Shown here: in pieces, positions 36,234-45,270 of the stretch
Numbering within the stretch: the stretch's first letter is position 1
Layout: each line of letters begins with the position of its first letter
DNA from: Myxococcota bacterium
GTDB lineage: Bacteria; Myxococcota_C; UBA6777
Length of the DNA stretch: 64,000 bases
Direction: 5' to 3'
Assembly (NCBI GenBank): GCA_023150835.1
Contig: JAKLKB010000015.1
Span: forward strand, 1 to 64,000
Position numbers and translations under genes: made by a program
The notes under the pieces: generated by a model
What the model was told of the DNA's origin: nothing
Databases searched by the model: none
The model's input: only the letters and a program-made list of their open reading frames with translations

Positions 36234-37076
36234 TTAGGGGTTCCACCCGCCGCCAATTTGCCAAAAGCGCAACAACATCACCAACAACGTGCCCCCCCCC
36301 AAAAGCATCAGCAGCAAGACAACGATCCGCGTTGTGCTATTGGCGGGTTCTGTATCGGCTTTGCTTGCTTGGAGGAACTGTTGCTGCGCCAAGTCAAGCA
36401 GCCGTTCCAACTGCGTATCGATCATCTCGCTTGCTCCGCGTTTTGCACGCTCTTTTCGATAACATTGGGCTGCAAATTCAAGGAATCCTTGTGCTTGACA
36501 ATACTGTAAAAATTGTTTGTGAAGCGGCTCTTCTTCCCAGCCCGCAAGCAGCGCCGCCCACAGGGCGCGGGCTTCTCTCCCTACAGTACCCGAAGGGATG
36601 GCGTCTTTGTTTGGATCGAAAGTGACACCGATGTTCGCAAACACCAAGCCGCATTTGTGGCACGAAGAATTCTCTATTCGGCGTTTTTCCCAACACTTCG
36701 GGCAAAAGGCTTCGTCATCGGGTTCTTGGACGGCGGATGCTTTGGATTGAAACGCAGGTGCAGGAGTGTTGAAATCTGTAGCTCTGTCATCTTCCGGTAT
36801 CAGGGGGGTGGAGAGGGTATGCTCCACAACCAGCGTTGGTTCTTTGGCTTCTTGCGAGAGCAACGACGGCAAAGGAGATCGAGGGAGCGCAACAGACGGA
36901 GAGATGTCTGCGTCTGCGGTGTACAGCGCTTGTTGCAAGCAGGCAGGACACTCGATGCAAAGGCGTCCATGATCAGCGGAAAAACGCTGCAAGTACACCA
37001 ATTCTTTGCACAGAGGGCATTGAAAGAGCAGCTTGCGTGTGGGCTGGTGTGTCGTGGACGGGCGTGTCGTGGGCAT
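36234..37076 (-). CDS. Zinc-ribbon protein with C-terminal membrane anchor
   Basis: A 280-residue protein with two zinc-binding modules: FQCPLCKELVYLQRF with CIECPACLQQA near residues 15-50, and FCPKCWEKRRIENSSCHKCG near residues 120-140. A helical region (ARALWAALLAGWEEEPLHKQF) follows, and one hydrophobic helix close to the C-terminus (RIVVLLLMLLGGGTLLVMLLRFW) would anchor the zinc domains on the cytoplasmic side. No enzymatic motif is seen. It lies 11 bp downstream of the LpoA-like lipoprotein gene and is probably the last gene of the chaperone operon. The stop codon falls in a shortened family-1 repeat. Confidence 0.75.
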   Translation of the reverse strand: MPTTRPSTTHQPTRKLLFQCPLCKELVYLQRFSADHGRLCIECPACLQQALYTADADISPSVALPRSPLPSLLSQEAKEPTLVVEHTLSTPLIPEDDRATDFNTPAPAFQSKASAVQEPDDEAFCPKCWEKRRIENSSCHKCGLVFANIGVTFDPNKDAIPSGTVGREARALWAALLAGWEEEPLHKQFLQYCQAQGFLEFAAQCYRKERAKRGASEMIDTQLERLLDLAQQQFLQASKADTEPANSTTRIVVLLLMLLGGGTLLVMLLRFWQIGGGWNP

Positions 37077-37087
37077 CCAACATTCCG

Positions 37088-39193
37088 TTATTCGAGATCG
37101 GCTGAGGTGCCGTGTATCTTGAATTTTTTGTCGCGATGAGCGACCAAAAACTGGATGGGGGCGATGGTTTCACCGTTGGATTGGATCGTCATCGATCCCG
37201 TAACACCGGCAAAATCTTTAATCTTGAGCAATTGATCGCGAAAGGCTTCGCGTGTTTTGGGTGCAAACTTTTCCACAATATGCAACAAGATCTGGATCGT
37301 ATCGTACGCATAAGCGGACACATAAGACGGGGGCTTTGGAGCTTTTGGATCAAACTCTCCGGGAAACTTGTTTCGGTAGTTGTCCACAAAGTTCTGGACC
37401 AAAGAACCGCGCTTGGCCCCCCAAGGACAATAGCGAACGGTAAAGATCCCCCCGACCACGTGACGCGGTTCGCGGGTAAAGATATCTTCGTTGTTCCAGC
37501 CGTTGGTTCCGAGAAGTTGGACAAATTTCAGGGGCTTGTTCAATGCTTTGTAACGCTCTTCGACCTGCTTTTCCCAATATGGGTAATGAAGTTTGACTTC
37601 GATATCTTGTTGCGCGAGGGTCGGAGCGATCATCGAGACATATTCGATAGAATCGGGGATAAAGATCGCATCAAAGTCCACGACGGGCGGAAATTGCTTG
37701 ACGAGGTTTCGATACAAGCGCTTGCGCAAGAATCCTGAGGGGGCTTGACGCAACTGACCGCTGAATTTGTACCACAAAGGACGCATACCAAGGTGCATAC
37801 GCCCGACCAGCCGCTGTGCGGGGTCCACGAAGTTTTTGACGTCGGCAGGATAAGACTCTACACCGACCATCTTGGCTCCAAGTCGTTCAACTTCTCGCCA
37901 AAAAGCCCCCACTTGGATACGCCCGGATTCTCCGTCAGGATAGAACGCTGTAAAGCGAGAAAGACTCAGTTTTTTGACAGCGTAACGTGCGATGGCGGTA
38001 CCCATCTGCGAGCGGGTGAGGTTGTTGCGAAAGATATAAGACCCGATATCTGGGAGTGTTTCGATAAGACTGATCGAAAACAACGGAACACCGAGTTCTT
38101 GGGCGCGGTGTGCAACGTGTAAAGAGACATCCGAAAGAACGGGGCCAAAGATAGCGATGGCGCGGTGTTCTTTGACCAGCCGTTCAAGCGCACGCAAAGC
38201 GGTGGAGCCTTGAGACCCTGTATCTTCAAACACCACTTGCACTTTTCCATCGAGTCCGCTTGTCGCAAGCTCGATGGCGTTGCGCACCAGCTTGCCTAAG
38301 CCCGCGCCGTAACCCGTCTTGGGATAAAGGACGCCCAAGACGTTGGGCTGAACGCGCAACACTTCACGGCGCTGTGCGCGCAAAGATTGAACACGCTTGT
38401 AGAGCGGGTGTTCTTGGTTGATCGAGCCGCTCAAAGCATTCAGGATCTCGTCACAGGCTTTGAAGTCTTGTTGGTGAAAAGACAACAGCGCAAGTCGCAT
38501 CGCGATGTAATCAAAAGGGAACGTCAAGGTTTCACCGCGTTTTGCGTACAACACTTGAAGCTCAGCAGAGGACAAACGCCCATCGATGGATTGGAGCAGA
38601 GCAGCCTTGGCCTCTGTTTGTTGCGCAGCATCCATCGTCGGCAAAAGCCGCGCTTGCCACTGGATCAAAGCCCGTTGATCGCCTGATTCTTTGGCGGCGC
38701 GCAAGATCATCGCCGCCACAGGCTTTTGTTCTTCTTCGGGAAGCTGTTGGTAGGCATCTTCAAAGGCTTCGATGGCAGCTTTGGCTTGCCCGATCTTGAG
38801 CAGGGCTTGACCATGCAACAGTCGCGTCTTGGCCCGTTTGGGTCCGGTCAGGCTGCTGCCTTTGAGTGCGCTTTCCAAAAGTCCCGCAGCATCGGCATAA
38901 CGACCTTGTTCGTAAGCGAGGTGTCCCAAGCGGTACTGTGCTGTTGGGACAGCTTGCGAGTTGGGGTACTCTTTGAGTAAGCTCCCCCACGCTTTTTCCT
39001 CGGTGGATTTGTCTTGGCTTTCTTTCGCAGCCATCGCTTGTTCCACCCATTTTTTCTCGCCTTCATTTTCAGGTTTGTATGTCCGACCGTTGAGTTTGAC
39101 CTCGCTGCCTTGGCAGCTTGCGCCCATCAAAACATACGGTCCAACAAGCCCGATCACCACCAGTCCAAAAAGTCGTTTGAATACGCGAGCCAT
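37088..39193 (-). CDS. TPR plus periplasmic-binding-fold lipoprotein (LpoA/LppC-like)
   Basis: A 701-residue lipoprotein with a signal MARVFKRLFGLVVIGLVGPYVL ending at the lipobox GASC. Residues ~40-320 are TPR-like (PTAQYRLGHLAYEQGRYADAAGLL). Residues ~330-695 form a type-I periplasmic binding fold (GVLYPKTGYGAGLGKLVRNA, IFGPVLSDVSLHVAHRAQEL, YIFRNNLTRSQMGTAIARYA). The arrangement is that of LpoA, which activates penicillin-binding proteins; an amino-acid-type binding lipoprotein is the alternative, but no permease genes are near. ATG 39193 has GAGGAGG seven bases upstream; it begins 10 bp after dnaJ ends. Confidence 0.82.
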   Translation of the reverse strand: MARVFKRLFGLVVIGLVGPYVLMGASCQGSEVKLNGRTYKPENEGEKKWVEQAMAAKESQDKSTEEKAWGSLLKEYPNSQAVPTAQYRLGHLAYEQGRYADAAGLLESALKGSSLTGPKRAKTRLLHGQALLKIGQAKAAIEAFEDAYQQLPEEEQKPVAAMILRAAKESGDQRALIQWQARLLPTMDAAQQTEAKAALLQSIDGRLSSAELQVLYAKRGETLTFPFDYIAMRLALLSFHQQDFKACDEILNALSGSINQEHPLYKRVQSLRAQRREVLRVQPNVLGVLYPKTGYGAGLGKLVRNAIELATSGLDGKVQVVFEDTGSQGSTALRALERLVKEHRAIAIFGPVLSDVSLHVAHRAQELGVPLFSISLIETLPDIGSYIFRNNLTRSQMGTAIARYAVKKLSLSRFTAFYPDGESGRIQVGAFWREVERLGAKMVGVESYPADVKNFVDPAQRLVGRMHLGMRPLWYKFSGQLRQAPSGFLRKRLYRNLVKQFPPVVDFDAIFIPDSIEYVSMIAPTLAQQDIEVKLHYPYWEKQVEERYKALNKPLKFVQLLGTNGWNNEDIFTREPRHVVGGIFTVRYCPWGAKRGSLVQNFVDNYRNKFPGEFDPKAPKPPSYVSAYAYDTIQILLHIVEKFAPKTREAFRDQLLKIKDFAGVTGSMTIQSNGETIAPIQFLVAHRDKKFKIHGTSADLE

Positions 39194-39203
39194 CGTCCCC
39201 TCC

Positions 39204-40316
39204 TCAACCATCCCAATGAAAAAAGCTTTTGAGTTTTTCGATAAAGCCGGAACGAGCGGGTGTATGTTGTTCGTTTGAGGAGAGCGCTTCAAAACGTTCG
39301 AGTAGATCTTTTTGTTCTGCGCTAAGTTGAGCGGGGATCTCGACAACAACGCGGATGATCTGGTCGCCTTTTCCGTACTCTTGGATCTTCGTAAAGCCTT
39401 TTCCTTTGAGGCGAAATAGGGTTCCCGGCTGTGTGCCCGCAGGGATCTTCATGGAGATGATCCCCTCAAGCGTCGGGATATCCAGTTTGGCCCCCAAGGC
39501 AGCTTGTGCAAAAGACACAGGGACTTCGCAGATCACGTCGTCTTCTTCGCGTTGAAAGAGCGGATGTTCTTCGACGTGGATCGTGACATACAGATCGCCC
39601 GATTGCCCGCGTCCATCCGCTACTTTTTCACCACGTCCACGCATACGGATGCGCAAACCTTCGTAAGCCCCCGCAGGGATCTGCAATTCGACGGTCTCTG
39701 CGGCTTCTTGGCGTCCCGCTCCTTTGCAATCAGAACAAGGTTCTTTGATCACCTTTCCAGCGCCCCGACAATCGGGGCACGTGCGCGATAAGACAAAGAA
39801 GCCTTGTTGGACGCGGATCTCACCGCCACCTCCACAGGTACGACAAGTGCTGGGCTTTGTTCCCGCTTTGGCTCCGCTACCTTCGCAGGTTTTACAGGGG
39901 ATCTCGTAGGGAACTTCCATCGATTTTTCGACGCCGCGAGCGGCCTCTTCAAAAGAGATCGAGGTTTCGTACACCATATCGCGCCCACGCGCCGAACGGC
40001 CCCGGCCTCCGCCACCGCCACCGCCAAAGATACCGTCGAAAAAGTCTTTGAAGAGATCGCCGACATCGAACCCGCCACCAAACCCCCGATTGTTCAGCCC
40101 TTCGTGACCATAACGGTCATACACGGAGCGTTTTTCCTCATCCAAAAGGATCGCAGCGGCTTCGTTCAACTCTTTGAGTTTTTCTTCGGCATCGGGATTG
40201 TCGCGGTTGCGATCAGGATGAAACTGCATCGCCATCTTGCGATAGGCTTTTTTGATCTCTGCTGCGTCGGCTTGACGCGAAACACCGAGCAGATCGTAAT
40301 AATCAGGCTTGCTCAC
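39204..40316 (-). CDS. dnaJ: Chaperone DnaJ
   Basis: A 370-residue type-I Hsp40, co-chaperone that stimulates DnaK ATPase. The J domain (YYDLLGVSRQADAAEIKKAY) carries the HPD motif (FHPDRN). A Gly/Phe-rich region (RGFGGGFDVGDLFKDFFDG) follows, then four CxxCxGxG zinc motifs (CKTCEGSG, CRTCGGGG, CPDCRGAG, CSDCKGAG) and the substrate-binding C-terminal domains. The start is GTG 40316 with GAGG seven bases upstream. It lies downstream of dnaK by about 140 bp. Confidence 0.97.
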   Translation of the reverse strand: MSKPDYYDLLGVSRQADAAEIKKAYRKMAMQFHPDRNRDNPDAEEKLKELNEAAAILLDEEKRSVYDRYGHEGLNNRGFGGGFDVGDLFKDFFDGIFGGGGGGGRGRSARGRDMVYETSISFEEAARGVEKSMEVPYEIPCKTCEGSGAKAGTKPSTCRTCGGGGEIRVQQGFFVLSRTCPDCRGAGKVIKEPCSDCKGAGRQEAAETVELQIPAGAYEGLRIRMRGRGEKVADGRGQSGDLYVTIHVEEHPLFQREEDDVICEVPVSFAQAALGAKLDIPTLEGIISMKIPAGTQPGTLFRLKGKGFTKIQEYGKGDQIIRVVVEIPAQLSAEQKDLLERFEALSSNEQHTPARSGFIEKLKSFFHWDG

Positions 40317-40453
40317 AGAAAAACCTCACCATGTCAACCAAATGATGCGCCCACTCACGGGACGCCTAAGACGCTCTATCATCAATTGAAGGCATCGCGC
40401 TTCAATCCCAAAAAATCACGCCACCTCGATTGCTCGGGAGTCGTTGTACTGGC

Positions 40454-42325
40454 TCAATCGTAGCCAAGATTGTCTGCGTCGTCTTCGTTGCTCGGCCCGC
40501 GTTCGCCACCTTCCGACATGGATTGGTACACCAATTCGGACAAGCCGTAGGAGGTTTGTTCGAGGCGTTTGTAGGTTTCAGAGAGATGTTCGTAATCGTT
40601 ACCAAAACGTTCCAAGACGACACGCGCTTCTTGGATCTCGCGTGCGACGGGGTCATAATCGTGGCGATCAAAGAGATGGCCGAATTCTTCGAGGGCTTTT
40701 TCTGTGTTGTAGATCAAGCCGTCAAGGTTGTTTCGCAACTCGGCAAGGCGCTTTTTCTCGGCGTCGTCGTGTTCGAAATCTTCGGACTCACGGATCATTC
40801 GAGATATTTCGGATTGCGTAAGTCCCGAAGATCCAGAGATCTGGATGCCTTGCTCTTTTCCTGTGGCGAGATCGCGTGCGGAAACATGGACGATCCCGTT
40901 GGCGTCGATCTCGAAAGTGACATCGATCTGCGGAACGCCTCGTGGGGCGGGCGGGATTCCAATGAGTTCAAAACGCCCGAGTGTTCGGTTGTCCAAGGCC
41001 ATCTCGCGCTCGCCTTGGAGTACATGAACCTCGACCATCCGCTGGTTGTCTGAGGCCGTCGAAAAGGTTTGGCTGCGGCGGGTCGGGATGGTGGTGTTGC
41101 GGTCGATCAGACGGGTAAAAACGCCGCCGTAGGTTTCGACCCCCAACGAAAGCGGTGTGACATCAAGCAAAAGCAGATCTTTGACTTCACCGCGCAACAC
41201 GCCGCCTTGGATCGAGGCTCCGACGGCAACGACTTCGTCGGGGTTGACGCCACGGCAAGGTTCGCGCTGGAAAAAGTCACGGACGTGTTGTTGAACCATC
41301 GGCATCCGCGTCATCCCACCAACCAAGAGCACATCGTCGATCTCATGCACCGAAAGGTTGGCGTCTTCAAGCGCCATCTGACAGGGCTCAAGGGTGGCCT
41401 CGACAAGATCGCGGACGAGATTTTCGAGGCGGTTTCGAGATAGGCGCGTGCTAAAGTGCTTGGGGCCTGTAGAATCGGCGGTGATAAAGGGAAGATTGAT
41501 CTCTGTTTCTTTGGAGGAAGAGAGTTCGTGTTTGGCTTTTTCTGCGGCCTCTTTGAGGCGCTGGAGGGCCATCTTGTCTTCGCGCAGATCGATGCCGTGT
41601 TCGGACAAAAATTGGTTGGCGAGATCTTCGACGATACGGCGATCAAAGTCTTCGCCTCCGAGATAAGTGTTGCCGTTGGTCGAAAGGACCTCGATGACGC
41701 CATCGCCGATCTGCAAGATCGAGATATCGAAGGTCCCTCCACCGAGATCGTACACGGCGATCTTGGCGTGTTCGAGGCGTTCGAGGCCGTACGCAAGCGC
41801 CGCAGCAGTCGGCTCGTTGATGATGCGCATCACTTCGAGGCCTGCGATCTGTCCGGCATCTTTGGTGGCTTGGCGTTGAGCATCGTCAAAGTACGCAGGG
41901 ACCGTGATCACCGCTTGGGTCACTTTGTCGCCGAGATAGTCTTCTGCGGTCTGTTTCATTTTGGCGAGGATCATCGCGCTGATCTCTTGGGGGCTGTAGT
42001 TTCGCCCGCGCACTTGAACCCACGCATCGCCATTGCGGCTTTCGACGATCTGATAAGGGCAGGTTCCCAAAGCAGCCTCGACTTCGTGACTATGAAAACG
42101 GCGACCAATCAAGCGTTTGACCGCATAGATGGTATTTTCAGGGTTGGTGATCGCTTGGCGTTTGGCGATCTGCCCAACGAGGCGTTCGCCGTTTTCTGTA
42201 AAAGCCACGACCGAAGGCGTGGTTCGACTGCCTTCTGCGTTGGGGATCACGACGGGTTCTCCGCCTTCGAGTATCGACACACAAGAGTTGGTGGTACCGA
42301 GGTCAATTCCGATAATCTTGCTCAT
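40454..42325 (-). CDS. dnaK: Chaperone DnaK (Hsp70)
   Basis: A 623-residue Hsp70. The N-terminal ATPase begins [20 protein letters not shown] and contains the phosphate-binding segment [14 protein letters not shown] and the adenosine motif [14 protein letters not shown]. The substrate domain follows ([20 protein letters not shown]), then a helical lid ending DADNLGYD. The lid C-terminus lacks the usual EEVKD-like end. The second of two adjacent ATG codons (42325) is preferred because it spaces the AAGGGG site properly. Gene order grpE-dnaK-dnaJ is the common bacterial one. Confidence 0.97.
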   Translation of the reverse strand: MSKIIGIDLGTTNSCVSILEGGEPVVIPNAEGSRTTPSVVAFTENGERLVGQIAKRQAITNPENTIYAVKRLIGRRFHSHEVEAALGTCPYQIVESRNGDAWVQVRGRNYSPQEISAMILAKMKQTAEDYLGDKVTQAVITVPAYFDDAQRQATKDAGQIAGLEVMRIINEPTAAALAYGLERLEHAKIAVYDLGGGTFDISILQIGDGVIEVLSTNGNTYLGGEDFDRRIVEDLANQFLSEHGIDLREDKMALQRLKEAAEKAKHELSSSKETEINLPFITADSTGPKHFSTRLSRNRLENLVRDLVEATLEPCQMALEDANLSVHEIDDVLLVGGMTRMPMVQQHVRDFFQREPCRGVNPDEVVAVGASIQGGVLRGEVKDLLLLDVTPLSLGVETYGGVFTRLIDRNTTIPTRRSQTFSTASDNQRMVEVHVLQGEREMALDNRTLGRFELIGIPPAPRGVPQIDVTFEIDANGIVHVSARDLATGKEQGIQISGSSGLTQSEISRMIRESEDFEHDDAEKKRLAELRNNLDGLIYNTEKALEEFGHLFDRHDYDPVAREIQEARVVLERFGNDYEHLSETYKRLEQTSYGLSELVYQSMSEGGERGPSNEDDADNLGYD

Positions 42326-42391
42326 CATAGCCCCTTCTGTTTCGCCAAGGAAACGAACAACCGACCGCGTTTAACGTGATGCTTCGGATAA

Positions 42392-43510
42392 TCAAACGGA
42401 GGAAGCGTCCGTTTTTTCCGCTGTCGCTTCAGGCTCCTCTTTCGAAGCATCCGTTATCTCGGTTCCACGGGGCACATCTGAGTGAGAAGCGATATCTTGT
42501 GCAGGAGGAGCGTCTGTTTCACTACCACCACCCACCGCATCGTCGACAGGTTCGCTCGGCTTGGCTTCGGCGGGTTTGGTGGGGGCTTTGGCGACGGCAA
42601 CCATCGCAGGGCGCAACATTCGGTCATGCAACTTGTAGCCAGCTCGAAATTCGCCACAGACCGTCCCATCGGGGAATTCGTCTGTTTCAACCAAAGAGAT
42701 CGCTTCGTGAAGCGTATAATCGAAGGTTGCGCCTTTGGCATCAAACCGCTGCAAACCGTGGTGATGCAAGATGGAGCTGTATTGCTTGTAAAGTAGTTGA
42801 AGACCTTCGATCACCGAGGTCGGGGAAGTGGCCTCTTCCATGCTTTTAAGGGCCAGATCGAAGTTGTCAAACATCGGCAAAAGCTCTTTGACAAGATGTT
42901 CGTGTCCGTATTTTCGGGCATCTTCGCGTTCGCGTTGGCTGCGTTTTCGCAAGTTATCGAAGTCTGCGGACAAACGAAGCAAGCGCTCGTAAAGCTCGTC
43001 TTTTTCTTTGGCGATTTGTTTGAGGTCAGCCACCTGTTTTTTGAGATCATCGGTGGTGCGCTTGTGCTGAAGTTGCTCTTCCAGATGGGTTCTTCGTGTT
43101 TCTTGGAGTTTCTTTTTCAACTCAGCCACTTCCTCTTGGAGCGCGCTGGCCGTTGCGACAAGGCTTTCATTACGAGCGGTGCTGCTTGGAGGGGAAGCGA
43201 TCGGCCCTTCGTCGGGGATCTCCAAAGTTTCGACCGATCGCGCATCAGCTTCTGCGAAAGAATCCGATGCTGCGGCCTGTTGTGGTGGTTCATCAGAAGA
43301 GGCGTGCGTTGTCGATTTGGCAGACTCGACAACAGCAGGTGATTCTAGACCGATGCCATCGGTTTTAAGGAAGATGTCCGATGCGTTCGCCTCGATAGAT
43401 TGGCTTTTTGCGCTGGCGTTTGATTCGGCATCCTTGGTGGTTTCCGCTGCTGCACGTTGCTCTGTGGCGGCCTTGTTGCTTTCTTTTTCCTTCTGTTCGC
43501 TCTGAGACAC
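42392..43510 (-). CDS. grpE: Nucleotide exchange factor GrpE with long disordered extensions
   Basis: A 372-residue protein, about twice the usual ~190. The GrpE core lies at about residues 115-300: a coiled coil (LQEEVAELKKKLQETRRTHL), the hinge and head (FDNLRKRSQREREDARKYGH, VKELLPMFDNFDLALKSME) and the beta part (FPDGTVCGEFRAGYKLHDRMLRPAMVAV). The first ~110 residues (Ala/Ser/Glu-rich) and the last ~65 (Pro/Glu/Asp/Ala-rich) look disordered. It releases ADP from DnaK. The GTG start at 43510 is preceded by AAGGAG. No CIRCE element was seen upstream. Confidence 0.93.
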   Translation of the reverse strand: MSQSEQKEKESNKAATEQRAAAETTKDAESNASAKSQSIEANASDIFLKTDGIGLESPAVVESAKSTTHASSDEPPQQAAASDSFAEADARSVETLEIPDEGPIASPPSSTARNESLVATASALQEEVAELKKKLQETRRTHLEEQLQHKRTTDDLKKQVADLKQIAKEKDELYERLLRLSADFDNLRKRSQREREDARKYGHEHLVKELLPMFDNFDLALKSMEEATSPTSVIEGLQLLYKQYSSILHHHGLQRFDAKGATFDYTLHEAISLVETDEFPDGTVCGEFRAGYKLHDRMLRPAMVAVAKAPTKPAEAKPSEPVDDAVGGGSETDAPPAQDIASHSDVPRGTEITDASKEEPEATAEKTDASSV

Positions 43511-43655
43511 GCTCTAACTCTCCTTTGTGCAGGGCGCTCATGGCCCGAGATCATTCGTGGTGTTCGCTTCGGATGAAAAAGTGAAGGCGAGAACGCTTTC
43601 GATCGGCTCTGGACAAAGAGGAGTTCTGCCCTCTCCCCAGAGTGAACGAAGCACA

Positions 43656-43684
43656 AGCATAACGCTTCTTTTGCGCAATGCAAA
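43656..43684 (-). promoter_or_regulatory. Weak candidate promoter upstream of grpE
   Basis: On the - strand, TTTGCA (43684-43679), a 17-bp spacer and TATGCT (43661-43656), about 145 bp upstream of grpE; 4 of 6 matches in each box. No sigma-32-type or CIRCE sequence was found in 43511-43862. Confidence 0.25.
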
Positions 43685-43862
43685 TCATTCCCCAGCATAC
43701 GCCTTCGGTCAAGCCTTTTTGTTTCGTAAAAGGCCATCCCAAGGCGTTTGGCGCGTCGCCAAACCCACACAGCGGAGAGTTCAGCCTTGATGGGGGCTTG
43801 ACGCACACAAAAAACCAAACTAACAACCCCGCCTATGCGCGCAAACCAAACCACGCGCTTAG

Positions 43863-43983
43863 ACGATTATCCGAGAGATGTGTGATCGACCTGTTGGTGC
43901 GATCCGCTGTAGACGCCCTGTTGTTGGGCAGCCACAGAGGGCTGCCCCTACGTCGGTCGATCGCACAACGGGCATTTCGTATG
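43863..43983 (+). repeat. Interspersed palindromic repeat, family 1, copy C
   Basis: A ~121-bp element between the divergent grpE and CcmD-like genes. It shares GTGTGATCGA, GTAGACGCCCTG, TTGGGCAGCC..GGCTGCCCCTACG, CGATCGCACAA and TTTCGTATGA with copies A (inverted) and D. It can fold into a long imperfect hairpin. Confidence 0.88.
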
Positions 43984-44005
43984 ACGCCCATCGCAAGGAG
44001 GTTTT

Positions 44006-44401
44006 ATGTACTGGTGTCGTTGTGTCGTCCTGCTTTCGTGTTTGTTCTCTCTCCTATCCCCTCTCGCTGCACAACCCCTCCCTCAGCCCGACGCCACACC
44101 TGCGAAGCGTTCTCCTGAACCCCGCTCCTTAACCAACACAGCCGCACAACCCGCAGCGACCCGTTCGACTCCCGCTCAAACACCCAAGCCTGCAAGCAAA
44201 ACCACCGAAGAAGCTGTACCACTCGACTTCTCTCAAAGCAAGCGCTCTCCTTATTGGGATCGTCCGTACTTGTTTGCTGCGTATCTGTTGGCGTGGTGGG
44301 TGTTTTTTTTCTACCTCGTGTCCATGCGCAAACGCCAACGCGAAGTGCAAGCCGAGCTACAACGCCTCCAACAAGCCCTCGATGATCTCAAGTTCAAGTA
44401 A
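44006..44401 (+). CDS. CcmD-like small membrane protein
   Basis: A 131-residue protein with a signal peptide (MYWCRCVVLLSCLFSLLSPLAA), a Pro/Ala/Thr-rich linker, one membrane helix (YLFAAYLLAWWVFFFYLVSM) and a short cytoplasmic coiled coil (RKRQREVQAELQRLQQALDDL). The helix plus basic coiled-coil tail is the pattern of CcmD-family proteins of cytochrome c maturation, but no other ccm gene is present, so that role is uncertain. ATG 44006 has AAGGAGG five bases upstream. It converges on tatD with an 8-bp spacer. Confidence 0.78.
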   Translation: MYWCRCVVLLSCLFSLLSPLAAQPLPQPDATPAKRSPEPRSLTNTAAQPAATRSTPAQTPKPASKTTEEAVPLDFSQSKRSPYWDRPYLFAAYLLAWWVFFFYLVSMRKRQREVQAELQRLQQALDDLKFK

Positions 44402-44409
44402 GATTTCGC

Positions 44410-45270
44410 TCAAAGTGACGAGACATCGGCCTCCACAAAGGGAGGAAGACGAAAGAGTTGTTGTGCATTGTGTGTGGTTGTTGAAGCGACGAGGTGGGGA
44501 GGCACACGCAAAAGCTCCGCAAGTGCGAGCGCCGTTTGTCGAACATAGGCGGGTTCGTTGCGCTGACCACGAAAAGGAGCAGGCGCAAGATACGGGGCAT
44601 CCGTCTCGATCAACAACCGCTCCAAAGGTAGTTCTCGCACCACCTTTTTGACCGAACTTACAAACGTGATCATGCCGGGGATAGAAAGATAAAGGCCCAA
44701 AGACAAGCAACGTTCGGCAAACGACAACGTCCCACTAAAGCAATGAATCACCCCTTGCAGCCGATGTTTTTGAGCAGATGCCTCTAACAGAGCAATGGTG
44801 TCTTCTTCTGCATCGCGGGAGTGGATCACAAACGGTAGATCCGACAACGCAGCCAGTTCTAAGCCGCGCTGGAAAACCTGCTGTTGCGTTTCTTTGGGGG
44901 CGTGCATGTAAAAATAGTCCAGCCCGATCTCACCGATCGCAACGACCTTTGGATGTTTTGCGATCTCTTGCAAGGCCAAGAAATCGGCCTCAGAAGCAGC
45001 CCCTGCGTCATGAGGGTGAATCCCCACCGCCACAAAGATATCCTCGTGTTGTTCGGCGAGTCGAAGCGCTGCTTGAGAAGAAGCCACTCCGCAGCCGATA
45101 GAGATCATCTGCTTGACACCAGCGCGCCGAGCGCGTTCGAGTACAGCCTCGCGATCTGTTTCAAAGGGTTCTTGATCCAAGTGAAGGTGCGTGTCGACGA
45201 TTCCTCCGTCGCGCAATGCCGCCTCCCAAAGCATCGTTTCCGTCTCAGAACAACTCTGTTTTTTGCTCAT
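44410..45270 (-). CDS. TatD-family metal-dependent DNase
   Basis: A 286-residue TIM-barrel hydrolase of the TatD/YcfH family, which acts as a 3'-5' DNA exonuclease or D-aminoacyl-related hydrolase. Metal ligands and signatures are visible: DTHLHLD near the N-terminus, VGIHPHDA, GEIGLDYF, VIHSRDAEEDT, HCFSGT and the late ETDAPYLAP with RNEPAYV. The ATG at 45270 overlaps the stop of the PSP1-domain gene by 4 bp, so the two are translationally coupled. A tatD-like gene next to holB and a PSP1 gene is a recurring bacterial arrangement. Confidence 0.92.
   Translation of the reverse strand: MSKKQSCSETETMLWEAALRDGGIVDTHLHLDQEPFETDREAVLERARRAGVKQMISIGCGVASSQAALRLAEQHEDIFVAVGIHPHDAGAASEADFLALQEIAKHPKVVAIGEIGLDYFYMHAPKETQQQVFQRGLELAALSDLPFVIHSRDAEEDTIALLEASAQKHRLQGVIHCFSGTLSFAERCLSLGLYLSIPGMITFVSSVKKVVRELPLERLLIETDAPYLAPAPFRGQRNEPAYVRQTALALAELLRVPPHLVASTTTHNAQQLFRLPPFVEADVSSL

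Noticed and set aside
43511-43854. Minus-strand open frame upstream of grpE
   Set aside because: It overlaps the grpE start in another frame and has no ribosome-binding site or recognisable composition.
44006-44401. Firm assignment as cytochrome c maturation protein CcmD
   Set aside because: Only the helix plus basic coiled-coil tail matches, and there are no other ccm genes in the window.
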